Shown here one piece after another: positions 24,976 to 33,519 of a DNA stretch of 64,000 nucleotides (within the stretch, counting starts at the first letter, position 1; each line of letters starts with the position of its first letter). The stretch is from NCBI RefSeq assembly GCF_000259075.1, contig NZ_AJKI01000004.1, forward strand, positions 1 through 64,000. The letters are read 5' to 3'. The DNA is from Marinilabilia salmonicolor JCM 21150. GTDB lineage: Bacteria; Bacteroidota; Bacteroidia; Bacteroidales; Marinilabiliaceae. The position numbers and the translations under genes were made by a program. The notes beneath the pieces were generated by a model. The model was not told the DNA's origin and searched no databases. It saw only the letters and a list, made by a program, of their open reading frames with translations.

Positions 24976-27126
24976 ATGACAGGAGTGTCGGTAATTGCAT
25001 CTATTCTTTTAGTGGTCTTGTGCCAAGGGGTTATATCAGCCTCTCCGGTTCAGGAACCTCCCGATACGGCCGTGATCAATCAATTAACCAAAGAAGCTTA
25101 CCTTATTGCCCGCCAAACCCCCGGCAAAGCCATTGCCAAGGGGCATAGAGCGCTTCAATTATTAAAGAATACTGATTATAAAAAAGGGGTAGCTGATGCC
25201 TTTCTGGCTCTGGGAATGGCTCATCTGGCAAAGTTTAATCATGCCGACAGTGCCTTGATTTATAATATTAGAGCCCTGGAGCTTTTTGAGAGTTTGGATG
25301 ATATAAAAGGAAAAGCGTTGGCCTGTTACGCTTTGTCGTATGTCTATAGTTTCAGGGGTGAATTGCGGAAGTCGGAATACTACAGTGCTCTGAGTCTCGG
25401 GTATTTTAAGGAATTTGGGGATAAGCGGGGGATGATAAACGCTTACCATGCACTCTCCTATCTGGCCAAACAAAAAAATGATCTGGAGCAGGCCCTTTCG
25501 CATATAAATCATGCACTAGAAATCGCCCGGACAGTTAACGATACTACCTCTCTTGCCGATGTACTCAACAGTATGGGTAATCTCTATAAGGATATGGGAC
25601 TCTTTAAAAATGCCATAGACAGTTATTTTGAGGCACTTGCCTTATGGGAAGAGATAGGAGATTCCACCGGTCTTTCCATTGCTTATGGTTCCATAGGGCT
25701 CATGTACTATTTCCAGAATGATTATGAAGAAGCACTTGAATTTAATTTTAAAAAGCTCTCTATTGTGCAGTCTAAAGGAGAGTTATGGGAGGAAAGCAAA
25801 ACATACAATACGCTGGCAAACATTTTCAATGCACGGGCACAGTACGATAGTGCACTCTGTTTTATCAGGAAAAGTTTGAACCTAAGCCGGAGGATGAATT
25901 ATAAAGCAGGGCTGGTGGCCGCTTATCACAACATGGCCTTTACCTTACTGATGAAATCCGAAGTGGATTCAGCATACTTCTATGGGAAAAAGGCTGTTGA
26001 TCTGGCCCGCAGTATTAATGACCCGCTCCTGGATAATGCTTTGATTACTATAGGGAAGATTTACAGAGCTCAGGAAGATTACAGGGCTGCTCTGCAAAAT
26101 GTTTTTGAGGCTTACCGGATGGGAAAGCAACAAAAACGACCTCTGGTGATATCTGAAGCCGCAGCTTTGATGAGCGATCTTTACAGTCTGACCGGTCGAA
26201 AAGATCTTGCCTACAATTATTTGAAAGAATTTCATCAGATCAACGATAGCATCAACAACGATGCGTTTCATAAAAAGATCACCCGCCTCGATCTTCAGTA
26301 CGAATATAATAAAAAAGAGGAGGTGGCTGAGTTTTTACGGATGCAGGAACGACTTTTGCAGGAGGCCAGAATCAGCAGACAGAGGCTTTACCTGAAGGGG
26401 TTGGGGATATTGGCTTTACTGCTTGTGGTCATTTCTGCATTCTATATCCGGCACAGCAGGTTTCGTGCCCGGTATGCCCTTATGGATCTTGAACAGCGCC
26501 TGTTGAGGGCCCAGATGAATCCCCACTTTATTTTTAATGCGCTCTGCGCCGTACAAGAGTTCATTTTGGCCGGAAAACCCCGTCAGGCCAATGCATTCCT
26601 GACTAAGATTGCCCGGTTGATGCGTAACATTCTTGAACATACACGCCAGGAATATGTGCCCCTCGACCAGGAGATTGAGACACTAAAACTCTATCTGGAT
26701 GTGCAACAGATGAGGTTTGAGACAACATTTGAGTACTACGTATCAGTAGATGAAGCCATCGACCCGGAGAATTTTTCGGTACCCCCTATGCTGGCACAGC
26801 CATGCGTCGAAAATTCCATTGAGCACGGTCTCCTTTCATGCAATAAAAAGGGGTATCTGAGCATTTCCTATCTGCTGAAAAATGACCTGCTGATGCTTGA
26901 GGTAACTGACAACGGGGTGGGCCGTGAACAGGCTTTACAAAAACCGGGAGGAAATATTAAAAAGGGGTCTCTTTCTACAAGCCTTACAGAAAGGCGGTTG
27001 GAACATTTCAGAAAGGCTCTGAAAGAAAAAAACATCAGCTACGAAATCATTGATCTTTACGACGGTGAAAGACCTAAAGGAACGAAGGTTGTGATGCTGC
27101 TGCCATATAAGAAGATATTTGCATGA
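24976..27126 (+). CDS. TPR-containing LytS-type sensor histidine kinase
   Basis: 716 aa. The signal peptide is followed by about eight tetratricopeptide repeats in the periplasm (residues ~35-430; for example ADVLNSMGNLYKDMGLFKNAIDSYFEAL), a coiled-coil stretch, and one membrane helix at about 474-492 (GILALLLVVISAFYI). The His_kinase (PF06580) domain has phospho-acceptor H517 in QMNPHFIFNAL, and a C-terminal HATPase has DNGVGREQAL. It overlaps the response-regulator gene by 4 bp (ATGA), so translation is coupled. The stimulus is unknown; TPR sensors of this type are common in Bacteroidota. Confidence 0.92.
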   Translation: MTGVSVIASILLVVLCQGVISASPVQEPPDTAVINQLTKEAYLIARQTPGKAIAKGHRALQLLKNTDYKKGVADAFLALGMAHLAKFNHADSALIYNIRALELFESLDDIKGKALACYALSYVYSFRGELRKSEYYSALSLGYFKEFGDKRGMINAYHALSYLAKQKNDLEQALSHINHALEIARTVNDTTSLADVLNSMGNLYKDMGLFKNAIDSYFEALALWEEIGDSTGLSIAYGSIGLMYYFQNDYEEALEFNFKKLSIVQSKGELWEESKTYNTLANIFNARAQYDSALCFIRKSLNLSRRMNYKAGLVAAYHNMAFTLLMKSEVDSAYFYGKKAVDLARSINDPLLDNALITIGKIYRAQEDYRAALQNVFEAYRMGKQQKRPLVISEAAALMSDLYSLTGRKDLAYNYLKEFHQINDSINNDAFHKKITRLDLQYEYNKKEEVAEFLRMQERLLQEARISRQRLYLKGLGILALLLVVISAFYIRHSRFRARYALMDLEQRLLRAQMNPHFIFNALCAVQEFILAGKPRQANAFLTKIARLMRNILEHTRQEYVPLDQEIETLKLYLDVQQMRFETTFEYYVSVDEAIDPENFSVPPMLAQPCVENSIEHGLLSCNKKGYLSISYLLKNDLLMLEVTDNGVGREQALQKPGGNIKKGSLSTSLTERRLEHFRKALKEKNISYEIIDLYDGERPKGTKVVMLLPYKKIFA

Positions 27127-27875
27127 AAGTAATAATTATTGACGACGAAATCTCAGTTCGAAACTCAATTACCGAACTCCTGAAAGAGAGCTATCCGGAA
27201 ATTCGCATTATTGCTTCGGTGAGCTCTGTTTCTGAAGGCTTCAGCGCTATGCACCGGGAGCATCCCGATCTGCTCTTTCTTGATGTGGAGCTTCCTGATG
27301 GTCTTGGTTTTGAACTGCTCAAAAAAATTGATCCTATAGATTTTAAAGTGATATTTATTACAGGGCACCAGGAATATGCTCTGAATGCTATTAAAGTGAG
27401 TGCGCTCGATTATATTTTAAAACCTTTTGATTCGGATGAATTTTGCCGGGCCATGGATAAAGCGTGCCAGGTGATCGATCATGAAGAGGAGCAGTTAAAA
27501 ATACTGGCTCTTCATGAAAACATGCAAAATAAAAAAGTGCTCAGGCGCATCATCCTGCCAACTGCCGATAACCTTCATGTGGTTTCCATAAGCGAGATAA
27601 TACGGGCCCGGGCAGACAGTAATTATACCGTTTTTGTGCTTTCGCGAGGGGGGCAGATTATGGTGTCGCGCACCATTAAAGAGTTTGATTCATTGCTTTC
27701 GGGTTCCGGAATGATACGTGTTCACCAGTCTCATCTGGTCAACGTCAGGTACATCGATAAGTTTGTTAAACGAGACGGTGGTTACCTGCATCTTAAAGAC
27801 GGCTCTGACATACCTGTATCGCAGAATCTCAAAAAGCAGGTTATTCAGGCCATCAAAGATTCCCTCTACGAGTAA
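27123..27875 (+). CDS. LytTR-family response regulator
   Basis: 250 aa. The receiver domain covers residues 1-120, with the acidic pocket DDE at 7-9, phospho-acceptor D54 (LLFLDVELPDG) and K100 (DYILKPF). A LytTR DNA-binding domain covers about 145-245 (IILPTADNLHVVSISEIIRARADSNYTVF, MIRVHQSHLVNVRYIDKF). It is the partner of the kinase encoded immediately upstream. The target genes are not evident, although the envelope cluster downstream is a candidate by proximity only. Confidence 0.93.
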   Translation: MKVIIIDDEISVRNSITELLKESYPEIRIIASVSSVSEGFSAMHREHPDLLFLDVELPDGLGFELLKKIDPIDFKVIFITGHQEYALNAIKVSALDYILKPFDSDEFCRAMDKACQVIDHEEEQLKILALHENMQNKKVLRRIILPTADNLHVVSISEIIRARADSNYTVFVLSRGGQIMVSRTIKEFDSLLSGSGMIRVHQSHLVNVRYIDKFVKRDGGYLHLKDGSDIPVSQNLKKQVIQAIKDSLYE

Positions 27876-28058
27876 CCTTAAGATACCGGCTACCTGCTTT
27901 TTAATACACCCGGTGATTGATGTGTGTTAAATTGAATAGTTCCCCATTACCAGTTTTCTGTTTCAAGATCTTCCTGTGTAGTATAATCTCCTGATTTTAT
28001 TTGTTTGGTCCATCACAATGATGAATACCTAATGCATAATAAACAAAAGGCTGATCTG

Positions 28059-28322
28059 TCAGATCCCTGGAAGGGGCGAATTCGAATACCTCTGGCCACG
28101 CAGGCACAGCCTGACGTGAGCCAGGGGGGATGATTCACCGGGCGTCATCGTGCTTTGCACTGATTGCCCGGGGTTACTCATATTTGCCCCTTTCAGGGAC
28201 ATACCAATTATCATTTCCTCATCAAGAATATTGCCGATTTTTTCCAGTAATGACGATTTGGATACATTCATTATCTTTTGCATCACGTTTGTTTTGGCCG
28301 TTTGTAAATCCATAATTGCCAT
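28059..28322 (-). pseudogene. Remnant of a small antitoxin-like protein
   Basis: The first ~45 residues of this 87-aa frame (DLQTAKTNVMQKIMNVSKSS, then LLEKIGNILDEEMIIGMSLKG) look like the helical N-terminus of small addiction-module antitoxin proteins common in Bacteroidota. After codon 45 (below about 28188) the sequence changes character to a GC-richer, low-quality reading, consistent with loss of the real C-terminus. No partner toxin is present. The family assignment is tentative. The rest of 27876-28658 has no gene. Confidence 0.4.
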
Positions 28323-28658
28323 CTTTTTATCTTCTGAAAATTAAACGATTCAAACGTTATTTTGTAATGTTTCCAACTCAAATAACTCCCCAATATCTGC
28401 ATCACTCTTAACAAGGCATATTTGTCATAAATCTTACTGTTAAAATGTTGTTTATCATTTTGACAATCCCTGCCGGGCCTTTATTATCTAATCCTAAACC
28501 CCATAATTCTATTTTATATACTGCCAATACTCATTCCGGCAGGTCGCATACTCATTTACTATTTCTCTTCGTGGTTTTAGGTCGTAATTTTAAATGAAGG
28601 CTTGTTAAATAAGGCATTTTCATTTAAAACTCATTATTGTTTAGAAAAACCAAGAACC

Positions 28659-29915
28659 ATGAAGAAGATACTGTTATTCGCAATGCTCTGCTTTCTCATT
28701 GGTGGTTTTGTAAATGTGCAATCCCAAATCAAGGATCCTGAGGAAGTGGTAAAGAAAAAAGGAACCAGCCGGACCAATAAGAAGGTTGATGATGGCATTG
28801 ATAAAGGTCTGGATAAGATTGAAGAGGGTCTGGGCGGCTTGTTTGGGAAAAAGAAGAAAAAAAAGCAACCCGAAACACCCGCCGACAGTCGGTCCAATGC
28901 GCCTTCCCGAGATGTCCAAGGGGAAAGTGGCGAGCCCGTTTCTTCCCCGCAGAATCAGTCCCCTACTATGGCTTGGTCGAAATTTGATTTTGTGCCAGGC
29001 GATGTAATTATCTTTGAAGATAACCAGGAAAATGAAGAAAATGGAGAATTTCCCTCTAAATGGGACTTGAAAGAAGGCAATGTTGAAATTGCCAAATACG
29101 GGGATGATTATGTCATTAACTTTGCCACCACAAACCAATGCCTGATTACTCCTTTAATGGATGAACAGGGTGATTACCTGCCGGAGAAATTCACGCTTGA
29201 GTTTGACGCTTATTTCAGTGAGTTTTGCACTACTTACAATATATTCCTATATGATATCATCACCCAAAAACGTCCTTCATCCATGCCGTTTGTAGTTGTA
29301 AGAGCGAATCATGTTTCGGTGGAGGGGTTCGGTGGAACGGATACCGGATTAGAAAGCTCTGATTATCCCTTGTGGAAGCATATATCCATATCTTTCAATG
29401 TGCGGGCTTTGAAGGTCTATTTTGGCGAAAACAGGTTGTGCAATATCCCTAACCTTCGTGCTCAGCCTACAGGAATTACCGTTCGAAGTAGACAATGCCA
29501 TGCGGGTAAACAGGCCCTGATAAAAAATATCAGAATTGCCAGGGGAAGTAAAAAGTTATATGACCGGGTAGTTACCGATGGGAAGATTGTGACTACCGGA
29601 ATTCGCTTTGATTCGGGCAAAGCTACTATTAAGCCGGAATCAGAAGGGATCCTTAAGAAAATCTATAACCTGATGGCGGATCATACCGATCTTAACTTTA
29701 GTGTGGAAGGACATACCGATAACGTGGGAGAAGAGGAATTCAATATGGAACTTTCCGAAAAAAGGGCACAGTCGGTTAAAAACGAATTGGTGAAAAGGGG
29801 TATTTCTGCCGATAGGTTAACAATTAAAGGATTGGGTGAAAGTAAACCTCTTCATGCCAACAACACCCCTGAAGGCAAAGCCAATAACCGGAGGGTTGAA
29901 TTCGTGAAGAAGTGA
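28659..29915 (+). CDS. OmpA family outer-membrane/peptidoglycan-binding protein
   Basis: About 418 aa from the ATG at 28659 (signal peptide MKKILLFAMLCFLIGG... ending VQSQ). A lysine-rich, low-complexity region follows (GKKKKKKQ), then a jelly-roll-like domain (LEFDAYFSEFCTTYNIFLYD, KHISISFNVRALKVYFGE) and a C-terminal OmpA domain (IRFDSGKATIKPESEGILKKI, FSVEGHTDNVGEEEFNMELSEKRAQSVKNELVKRG, RLTIKGLGES, NNRRVEFVKK). Its stop codon lies inside the first unit of a 71-bp tandem repeat. The OmpA part should bind peptidoglycan. The middle domain may bind a ligand. Confidence 0.88.
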   Translation: MKKILLFAMLCFLIGGFVNVQSQIKDPEEVVKKKGTSRTNKKVDDGIDKGLDKIEEGLGGLFGKKKKKKQPETPADSRSNAPSRDVQGESGEPVSSPQNQSPTMAWSKFDFVPGDVIIFEDNQENEENGEFPSKWDLKEGNVEIAKYGDDYVINFATTNQCLITPLMDEQGDYLPEKFTLEFDAYFSEFCTTYNIFLYDIITQKRPSSMPFVVVRANHVSVEGFGGTDTGLESSDYPLWKHISISFNVRALKVYFGENRLCNIPNLRAQPTGITVRSRQCHAGKQALIKNIRIARGSKKLYDRVVTDGKIVTTGIRFDSGKATIKPESEGILKKIYNLMADHTDLNFSVEGHTDNVGEEEFNMELSEKRAQSVKNELVKRGISADRLTIKGLGESKPLHANNTPEGKANNRRVEFVKK

Positions 29916-30052
29916 GAGCAGAGCCAAGCTTGCTTGAGCTTTGCCGAGCGCCGAACGAATGCGCGAAGCGAATCGTGAAGAAGTGAGAGCAGAGCCAAGC
30001 TTGCTTGAGCTTTGCCGAGCGCCGAACGAATGCGCGAAGCGAATCGTGAAGA
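29902..30052 (+). repeat. 71-bp tandem duplication at the 3' end of the OmpA gene
   Basis: The unit starting TCGTGAAGAAGTGAGAGCAG repeats at 29902 and 29973, with a partial third copy at 30044. The first unit includes the last codons and stop (VKK-TGA) of the OmpA gene, so the coding tail has been duplicated together with the following GC-rich, dyad-containing sequence (AAGCTTGCTTGAGC, GAGCGCCGAACG). Confidence 0.9.
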
Positions 30053-30060
30053 AATAGGGG

Positions 30061-30096
30061 AGCCCCTCCAAACCTCCCCAAAGGGGAGGCTATAAA
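30061..30096 (+). terminator. Intrinsic-terminator-like hairpin after the OmpA gene
   Basis: The perfect stem CCTCCCC-AAA-GGGGAGG (30073-30089) can be extended with the flanking AGCCCCTCC. The T-run is weak (CTATAAAAG). Confidence 0.5.
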
Positions 30097-30313
30097 AGTA
30101 GCCGATAGTATATAACTTAACTATGCAGGAAACTTCGGTCTTCTAATAAATACCCAAATATCATGCAATAGTCCCATTGGTATTTTATTTCATTGAATGT
30201 CAGTAATATGTAGCATTAGATCATTAGGCTGTATGGCTCTGAAAATCAATAAGTTGATTTTGTTCTAAAATCTTATCCCGATGCTTCGGGAAAAATCTAG
30301 CAATCTCTTGACC

Positions 30314-31231
30314 ATGAAAACTGCAATAACAACGTTTCTCATCCTGATCTTAGGTTTTGGCCCAGCTCAGATGCCGGGTCAGGCCCAGTTTACTGCCAAC
30401 ATGGTTGATGTCAGGCAAGGTACTGAAAGAAACTATTTTGTACAGTCGGATGGCACCCGGTATCGTTATGATTTTGAAGAGGGAGGCTCGAAAGGCATCG
30501 TGATAGTAGATCCCTTAGCTGAACGCACCGCCATTTTATTTCCTGAGGAAGAAAAGGTCCACTTTACCGGTCTGATGTCTTCAACGAGTTTGATGAACGA
30601 TCCTTTTCAGTCATTCCGCAATATGCAGAAGAATTATACCGAAAAGAAAGTGGGAACAGAAAAATTATTGGGGTTTGATGCGGAGAAGCTGGAATTGTAT
30701 GCCGATGATCAGAAAATATTCACGGCCTGGTACTCTGACAAGCTTGGGTTTTTACTCAAAATGATCAACCATATGGCTGAGAATACCTATATGGAGTTGA
30801 GAAATATTAAGGAACGGGATGTCGATGCCACTCTGTATGATATTCCGGAGGATTACGTGGAAGTTGATAAACGAATGCGACCCATAATACCGGAACCTCC
30901 ACCTCCTGAATCCTGGGAAACCATAGAGGCTACCATTCCGTTAAAGGGTGATTTCAGTAGAGGTGATCAACTCACTTTCAAAGTCCCAGAGAGCAAGAAC
31001 TATAAGATCATCTTGAAAAATCAGACAACCGAACCTGCTAAAATTGTAAGAATTGCCATGCGGGATGGAAAGGAGCTGTCCTTTAATGAGCAGGGGCCTC
31101 TTAGCTATAGAACCCATCGTCTGTTTAAAGATGAGTCTGTTACCAAAACCTATTCGTGGCAGTCGGGCGACGATAAAATCATTCAGGTTCATGAAGGAAA
31201 ACTTCACATTGAAATTGTGCCTGAAGAGTGA
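30314..31231 (+). CDS. DUF4412-like secreted protein with C-terminal beta domain
   Basis: About 305 aa from the ATG at 30314 (MKTAITTFLILILGFG...GQAQ signal). Residues ~20-190 resemble the DUF4412 protein at 35735 (GTRYRYDFEEGG, YSDKLGFLLKMINHM). A proline stretch leads to a C-terminal domain (~205-305) beginning ESWETIEATIPLKGDFSRGD. The gene ends with two consecutive stops, TGA TGA, after which the same frame remains open for 100 codons and encodes a second, diverged copy of the C-terminal domain. The function is unknown; it is exported. Confidence 0.7.
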   Translation: MKTAITTFLILILGFGPAQMPGQAQFTANMVDVRQGTERNYFVQSDGTRYRYDFEEGGSKGIVIVDPLAERTAILFPEEEKVHFTGLMSSTSLMNDPFQSFRNMQKNYTEKKVGTEKLLGFDAEKLELYADDQKIFTAWYSDKLGFLLKMINHMAENTYMELRNIKERDVDATLYDIPEDYVEVDKRMRPIIPEPPPPESWETIEATIPLKGDFSRGDQLTFKVPESKNYKIILKNQTTEPAKIVRIAMRDGKELSFNEQGPLSYRTHRLFKDESVTKTYSWQSGDDKIIQVHEGKLHIEIVPEE

Positions 31232-31234
31232 TGA

Positions 31235-31534
31235 TTTATTTATGGCAGCCAGATTGTTTTTAAAGTACCTCCGGGCGGCCGGTGTCATATACGACTAAGA
31301 AATGCAACCACTCAACCGGCAAAGGTTATTTTATCCTCTGTGATGGAAGGAGAAGGACTTGCTGAGAACGAGCAAAGCCTTGTTTGTCAACGGTCTGAAA
31401 GGGTGCCTGGGGGGAGGTCCGCCTCTATGTTGTATTCCGGAGATGCCGGCGATATGGTGGTTTTAGAGGTTCATGATGGGAAAATACATATTGAAGTATG
31501 TAAGGACAAACCATGCCTGGTCAATAACCTTTAA
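31235..31534 (+). pseudogene. In-frame second copy of the C-terminal domain beyond a double stop
   Basis: Starting directly after TGA TGA (31229-31234), the frame reads YGSQIVFKVPPGGRCHIRLR, followed by NATTQPAKV and ending in EVHDGKIHIEVCKDKPC. This parallels FKVPESKNYKIILKNQTTEPAKIV...QVHEGKLHIEIVPEE of the preceding gene. No start codon precedes most of the homology; an ATG at 31340 would give only 64 aa. It is either the tail of a once two-domain gene or the remnant of a duplicated gene lacking its N-terminus. Confidence 0.65.
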
Positions 31535-31545
31535 TATTTACGGAT

Positions 31546-32102
31546 ATGATATACATAATTGTAGTCGCAGTCCTTTTACTATTGTTAATTGTCGGACTTT
31601 ATAATTCGCTGGTCCGCAGGAAAAACGATGTAGAAAATGCCTTTGCTTCGGTTGATGTGATGCTAAAAAAAAGGTACGATCTAATCCCTAATCTGGTTGG
31701 AACGGTAAAAAGTTACATGAAACATGAAAAAAGCCTGCTTAATGAACTTACCGAACTACGTGCCCGTGCCATTTCCGGCGAACTCCCCAATGACGAACGC
31801 ATTACCCTCGAAAACAAAATAACTAAAGAATTTCAGGGGTAATGGTTGCTGTTGAAAATTATCCGGATTTAAACGCTAGCCAGAATTTCTTGCAGCTTCA
31901 GGCAGCATGGAACGAAGCCGAAGAACAAATATCTGCTGCACGCCGGAGTTTCAATGCGGCAGTTACCACTTTTAATAATAAAGTTGAAACTTTTCTTTCG
32001 AATATTATGGCGGGTATCATGGGCTATAAACGGCGAACCCTCTTCGAAATACCCGACGTGGAAAGACTAAATGTGAATGCTAAAAAATTATTTGATTCAT
32101 GA
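31546..32102 (+). pseudogene. lemA: LemA family protein gene split by a 1-base frameshift
   Basis: The first frame (31546-31842) encodes the N-terminal membrane helix and the first LemA helices (LYNSLVRRKNDVENAFASVD, KKRYDLIPNLVGTVKSYMKHE) and stops at TAA. The second (31842-32102) starts at an overlapping TAATG and encodes the rest (MVAVENYPDLNASQNFLQLQ, AARRSFNAAV, ETFLSNIMAGIMGY). Restoring one T in GGGGTAATGG gives G-L-M-V-A-V and a continuous ~185-aa protein, the normal LemA length. It may be a true frameshift, a sequencing error, or stop-start coupling that makes two chains. LemA proteins are membrane proteins with a long extracytoplasmic coiled coil and unclear function. Confidence 0.85.
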
Positions 32103-32560
32103 ATGCAACTACAAACTTTAAAGCATTTTACGATACAAAACTGCTACCCGACCTTAAAAAAGAGTTTTGCGCTTACAGAGACGACCAGGTGGAGGCACGG
32201 TACATCCTTTCGCCATCGTTAATGGAACGTATTGTTGATTTTAAACAAAAATGGGACACCAAAGTATATCTCTCGTTCCGCGACTCAAAAGTGTATATCG
32301 CCATAAAAATGAAAAAAAACCTGTTTGAAACAAGGCTTTTTAAATCTATTGTCGATTACAATTTTATTGAAGAAAATATCCGGTTTCTGATTCTGCTTAC
32401 CGGCATTGTACGCGATCTGACAGCCCTCAAAGGAACAATCCGTATTGAAGACGACATGGGACTGAGAAGCATGGATATCCCTGAGGACACCACCGTGAAC
32501 CAGTGGAATGACGGCACTCCGATAACCGAAATAGTGATTTTGACCAAACAATCCTTATGA
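32099..32560 (+). CDS. DUF3137 family protein, internally deleted
   Basis: 153 aa, starting in an ATGA overlap with the lemA stop. The first residues (FKAFYDTKLLPDLKK) match the N-terminus of DUF3137 proteins. Residues from about 27 onward (DDQVEARYILSPSLMERIVD, FRDSKVYIAI, LFETRLFKSIVDYNFIEENI) match their C-terminal third. The central membrane and cytoplasmic region usually found between these parts (well over 100 aa) is absent, with the frame kept. LemA-DUF3137 gene pairs are a recurrent arrangement. Here both members are damaged. Confidence 0.7.
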   Translation: MNATTNFKAFYDTKLLPDLKKEFCAYRDDQVEARYILSPSLMERIVDFKQKWDTKVYLSFRDSKVYIAIKMKKNLFETRLFKSIVDYNFIEENIRFLILLTGIVRDLTALKGTIRIEDDMGLRSMDIPEDTTVNQWNDGTPITEIVILTKQSL

Positions 32561-32609
32561 TGTTCAATATATTCATAATTAAGTAATTACAGACTAAAAA
32601 AATGAAATA

Positions 32610-33395
32610 ATGAAGAAAACTAATATTATTACAAGATCTGCAATGTTATCCATGGTGTTGATCGGGCTTTTTGCCACAACAAACCTGCTCGCTCAGGAAA
32701 CAGAACTTTTTGCCAAAGTCGGGGCAAATGATATTGATGCCGTGAAAGCTCTTATTGCTGCAGGTGCTGACGTTAACTATCAGCAGGATGATATGATGGG
32801 CTATACTGCCTTGGGCCTGGCTAAGGACACTGTGATGATGAAAGTCCTTATCTCCGCTGGTGCCGATATCAACCACCAGGATACTAGAACCGGGTACACC
32901 CCCCTGATGAATGCACTTAACGGTCAGAATATAAGTGTTGCCGGCTTTCTGATCAGGCAGGGGGCAGATGTTAAAATTAAGTCTAATGATGGCACTACCG
33001 CTCTTATTCTTGCCTGTGGCAGTTCTGAAAAAATAGCAAGGCAACTCATCGATAAAGGGGCAGATATTCATGCTCTGACTGACAAAGGGAATGGTGTCTT
33101 TACCCAGTGTACCAGTGTAGGCCTGAGCAGGGAAACGGTCAGCTATGAATTTGCTGAGTTCCTTCTTGCCCAGGGCGCTGATATCGATGAAGCAAATACC
33201 ACAGACTATTATGGAGGATATACCCCTCTTTTCTGGGCCGTGGAACGCGGAAATGATAAAGTGGTAAGCTTTCTGGTCAAAAACGGCGCAAACGTTAATG
33301 CTGTTTCAAACAAGGGGAAAACACCCCTTTCATTAGCCACAGAAGCCGGGGCCTCAAACATTGTTGAAATATTGAAAGCTGCCGGGGCAAAGTAA
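32610..33395 (+). CDS. Exported ankyrin-repeat protein
   Basis: 261 aa with a signal peptide ending TNLLAQ. About seven ankyrin repeats follow, with the usual G-A-D-V/I-N turns (AAGADVNYQQ, SAGADINHQD, RQGADVKIKS, DKGADIHALT, AQGADIDEAN, KNGANVNAVS). One longer insertion near residues 165-180 interrupts repeat spacing. It is probably periplasmic and protein-binding. Partners are unknown. Confidence 0.85.
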   Translation: MKKTNIITRSAMLSMVLIGLFATTNLLAQETELFAKVGANDIDAVKALIAAGADVNYQQDDMMGYTALGLAKDTVMMKVLISAGADINHQDTRTGYTPLMNALNGQNISVAGFLIRQGADVKIKSNDGTTALILACGSSEKIARQLIDKGADIHALTDKGNGVFTQCTSVGLSRETVSYEFAEFLLAQGADIDEANTTDYYGGYTPLFWAVERGNDKVVSFLVKNGANVNAVSNKGKTPLSLATEAGASNIVEILKAAGAK

Positions 33396-33519
33396 TATTT
33401 GCCGGCAGTTTTAATGCGTGCTTTTAAAAGCTAAATATCAAAACGATAATAAATAAGCCATGAAAAAAACCTTACTCTTTAAAGCTAAATTATCAATCGC
33501 TCTTCTTATGCGTAATTTT

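Noticed and set aside
33460-33519. Upstream start for the T9SS gene at 33520
   Set aside because: It adds a basic 20-residue leader before a complete signal peptide; the downstream ATG gives a standard exported protein, although the upstream one cannot be excluded.
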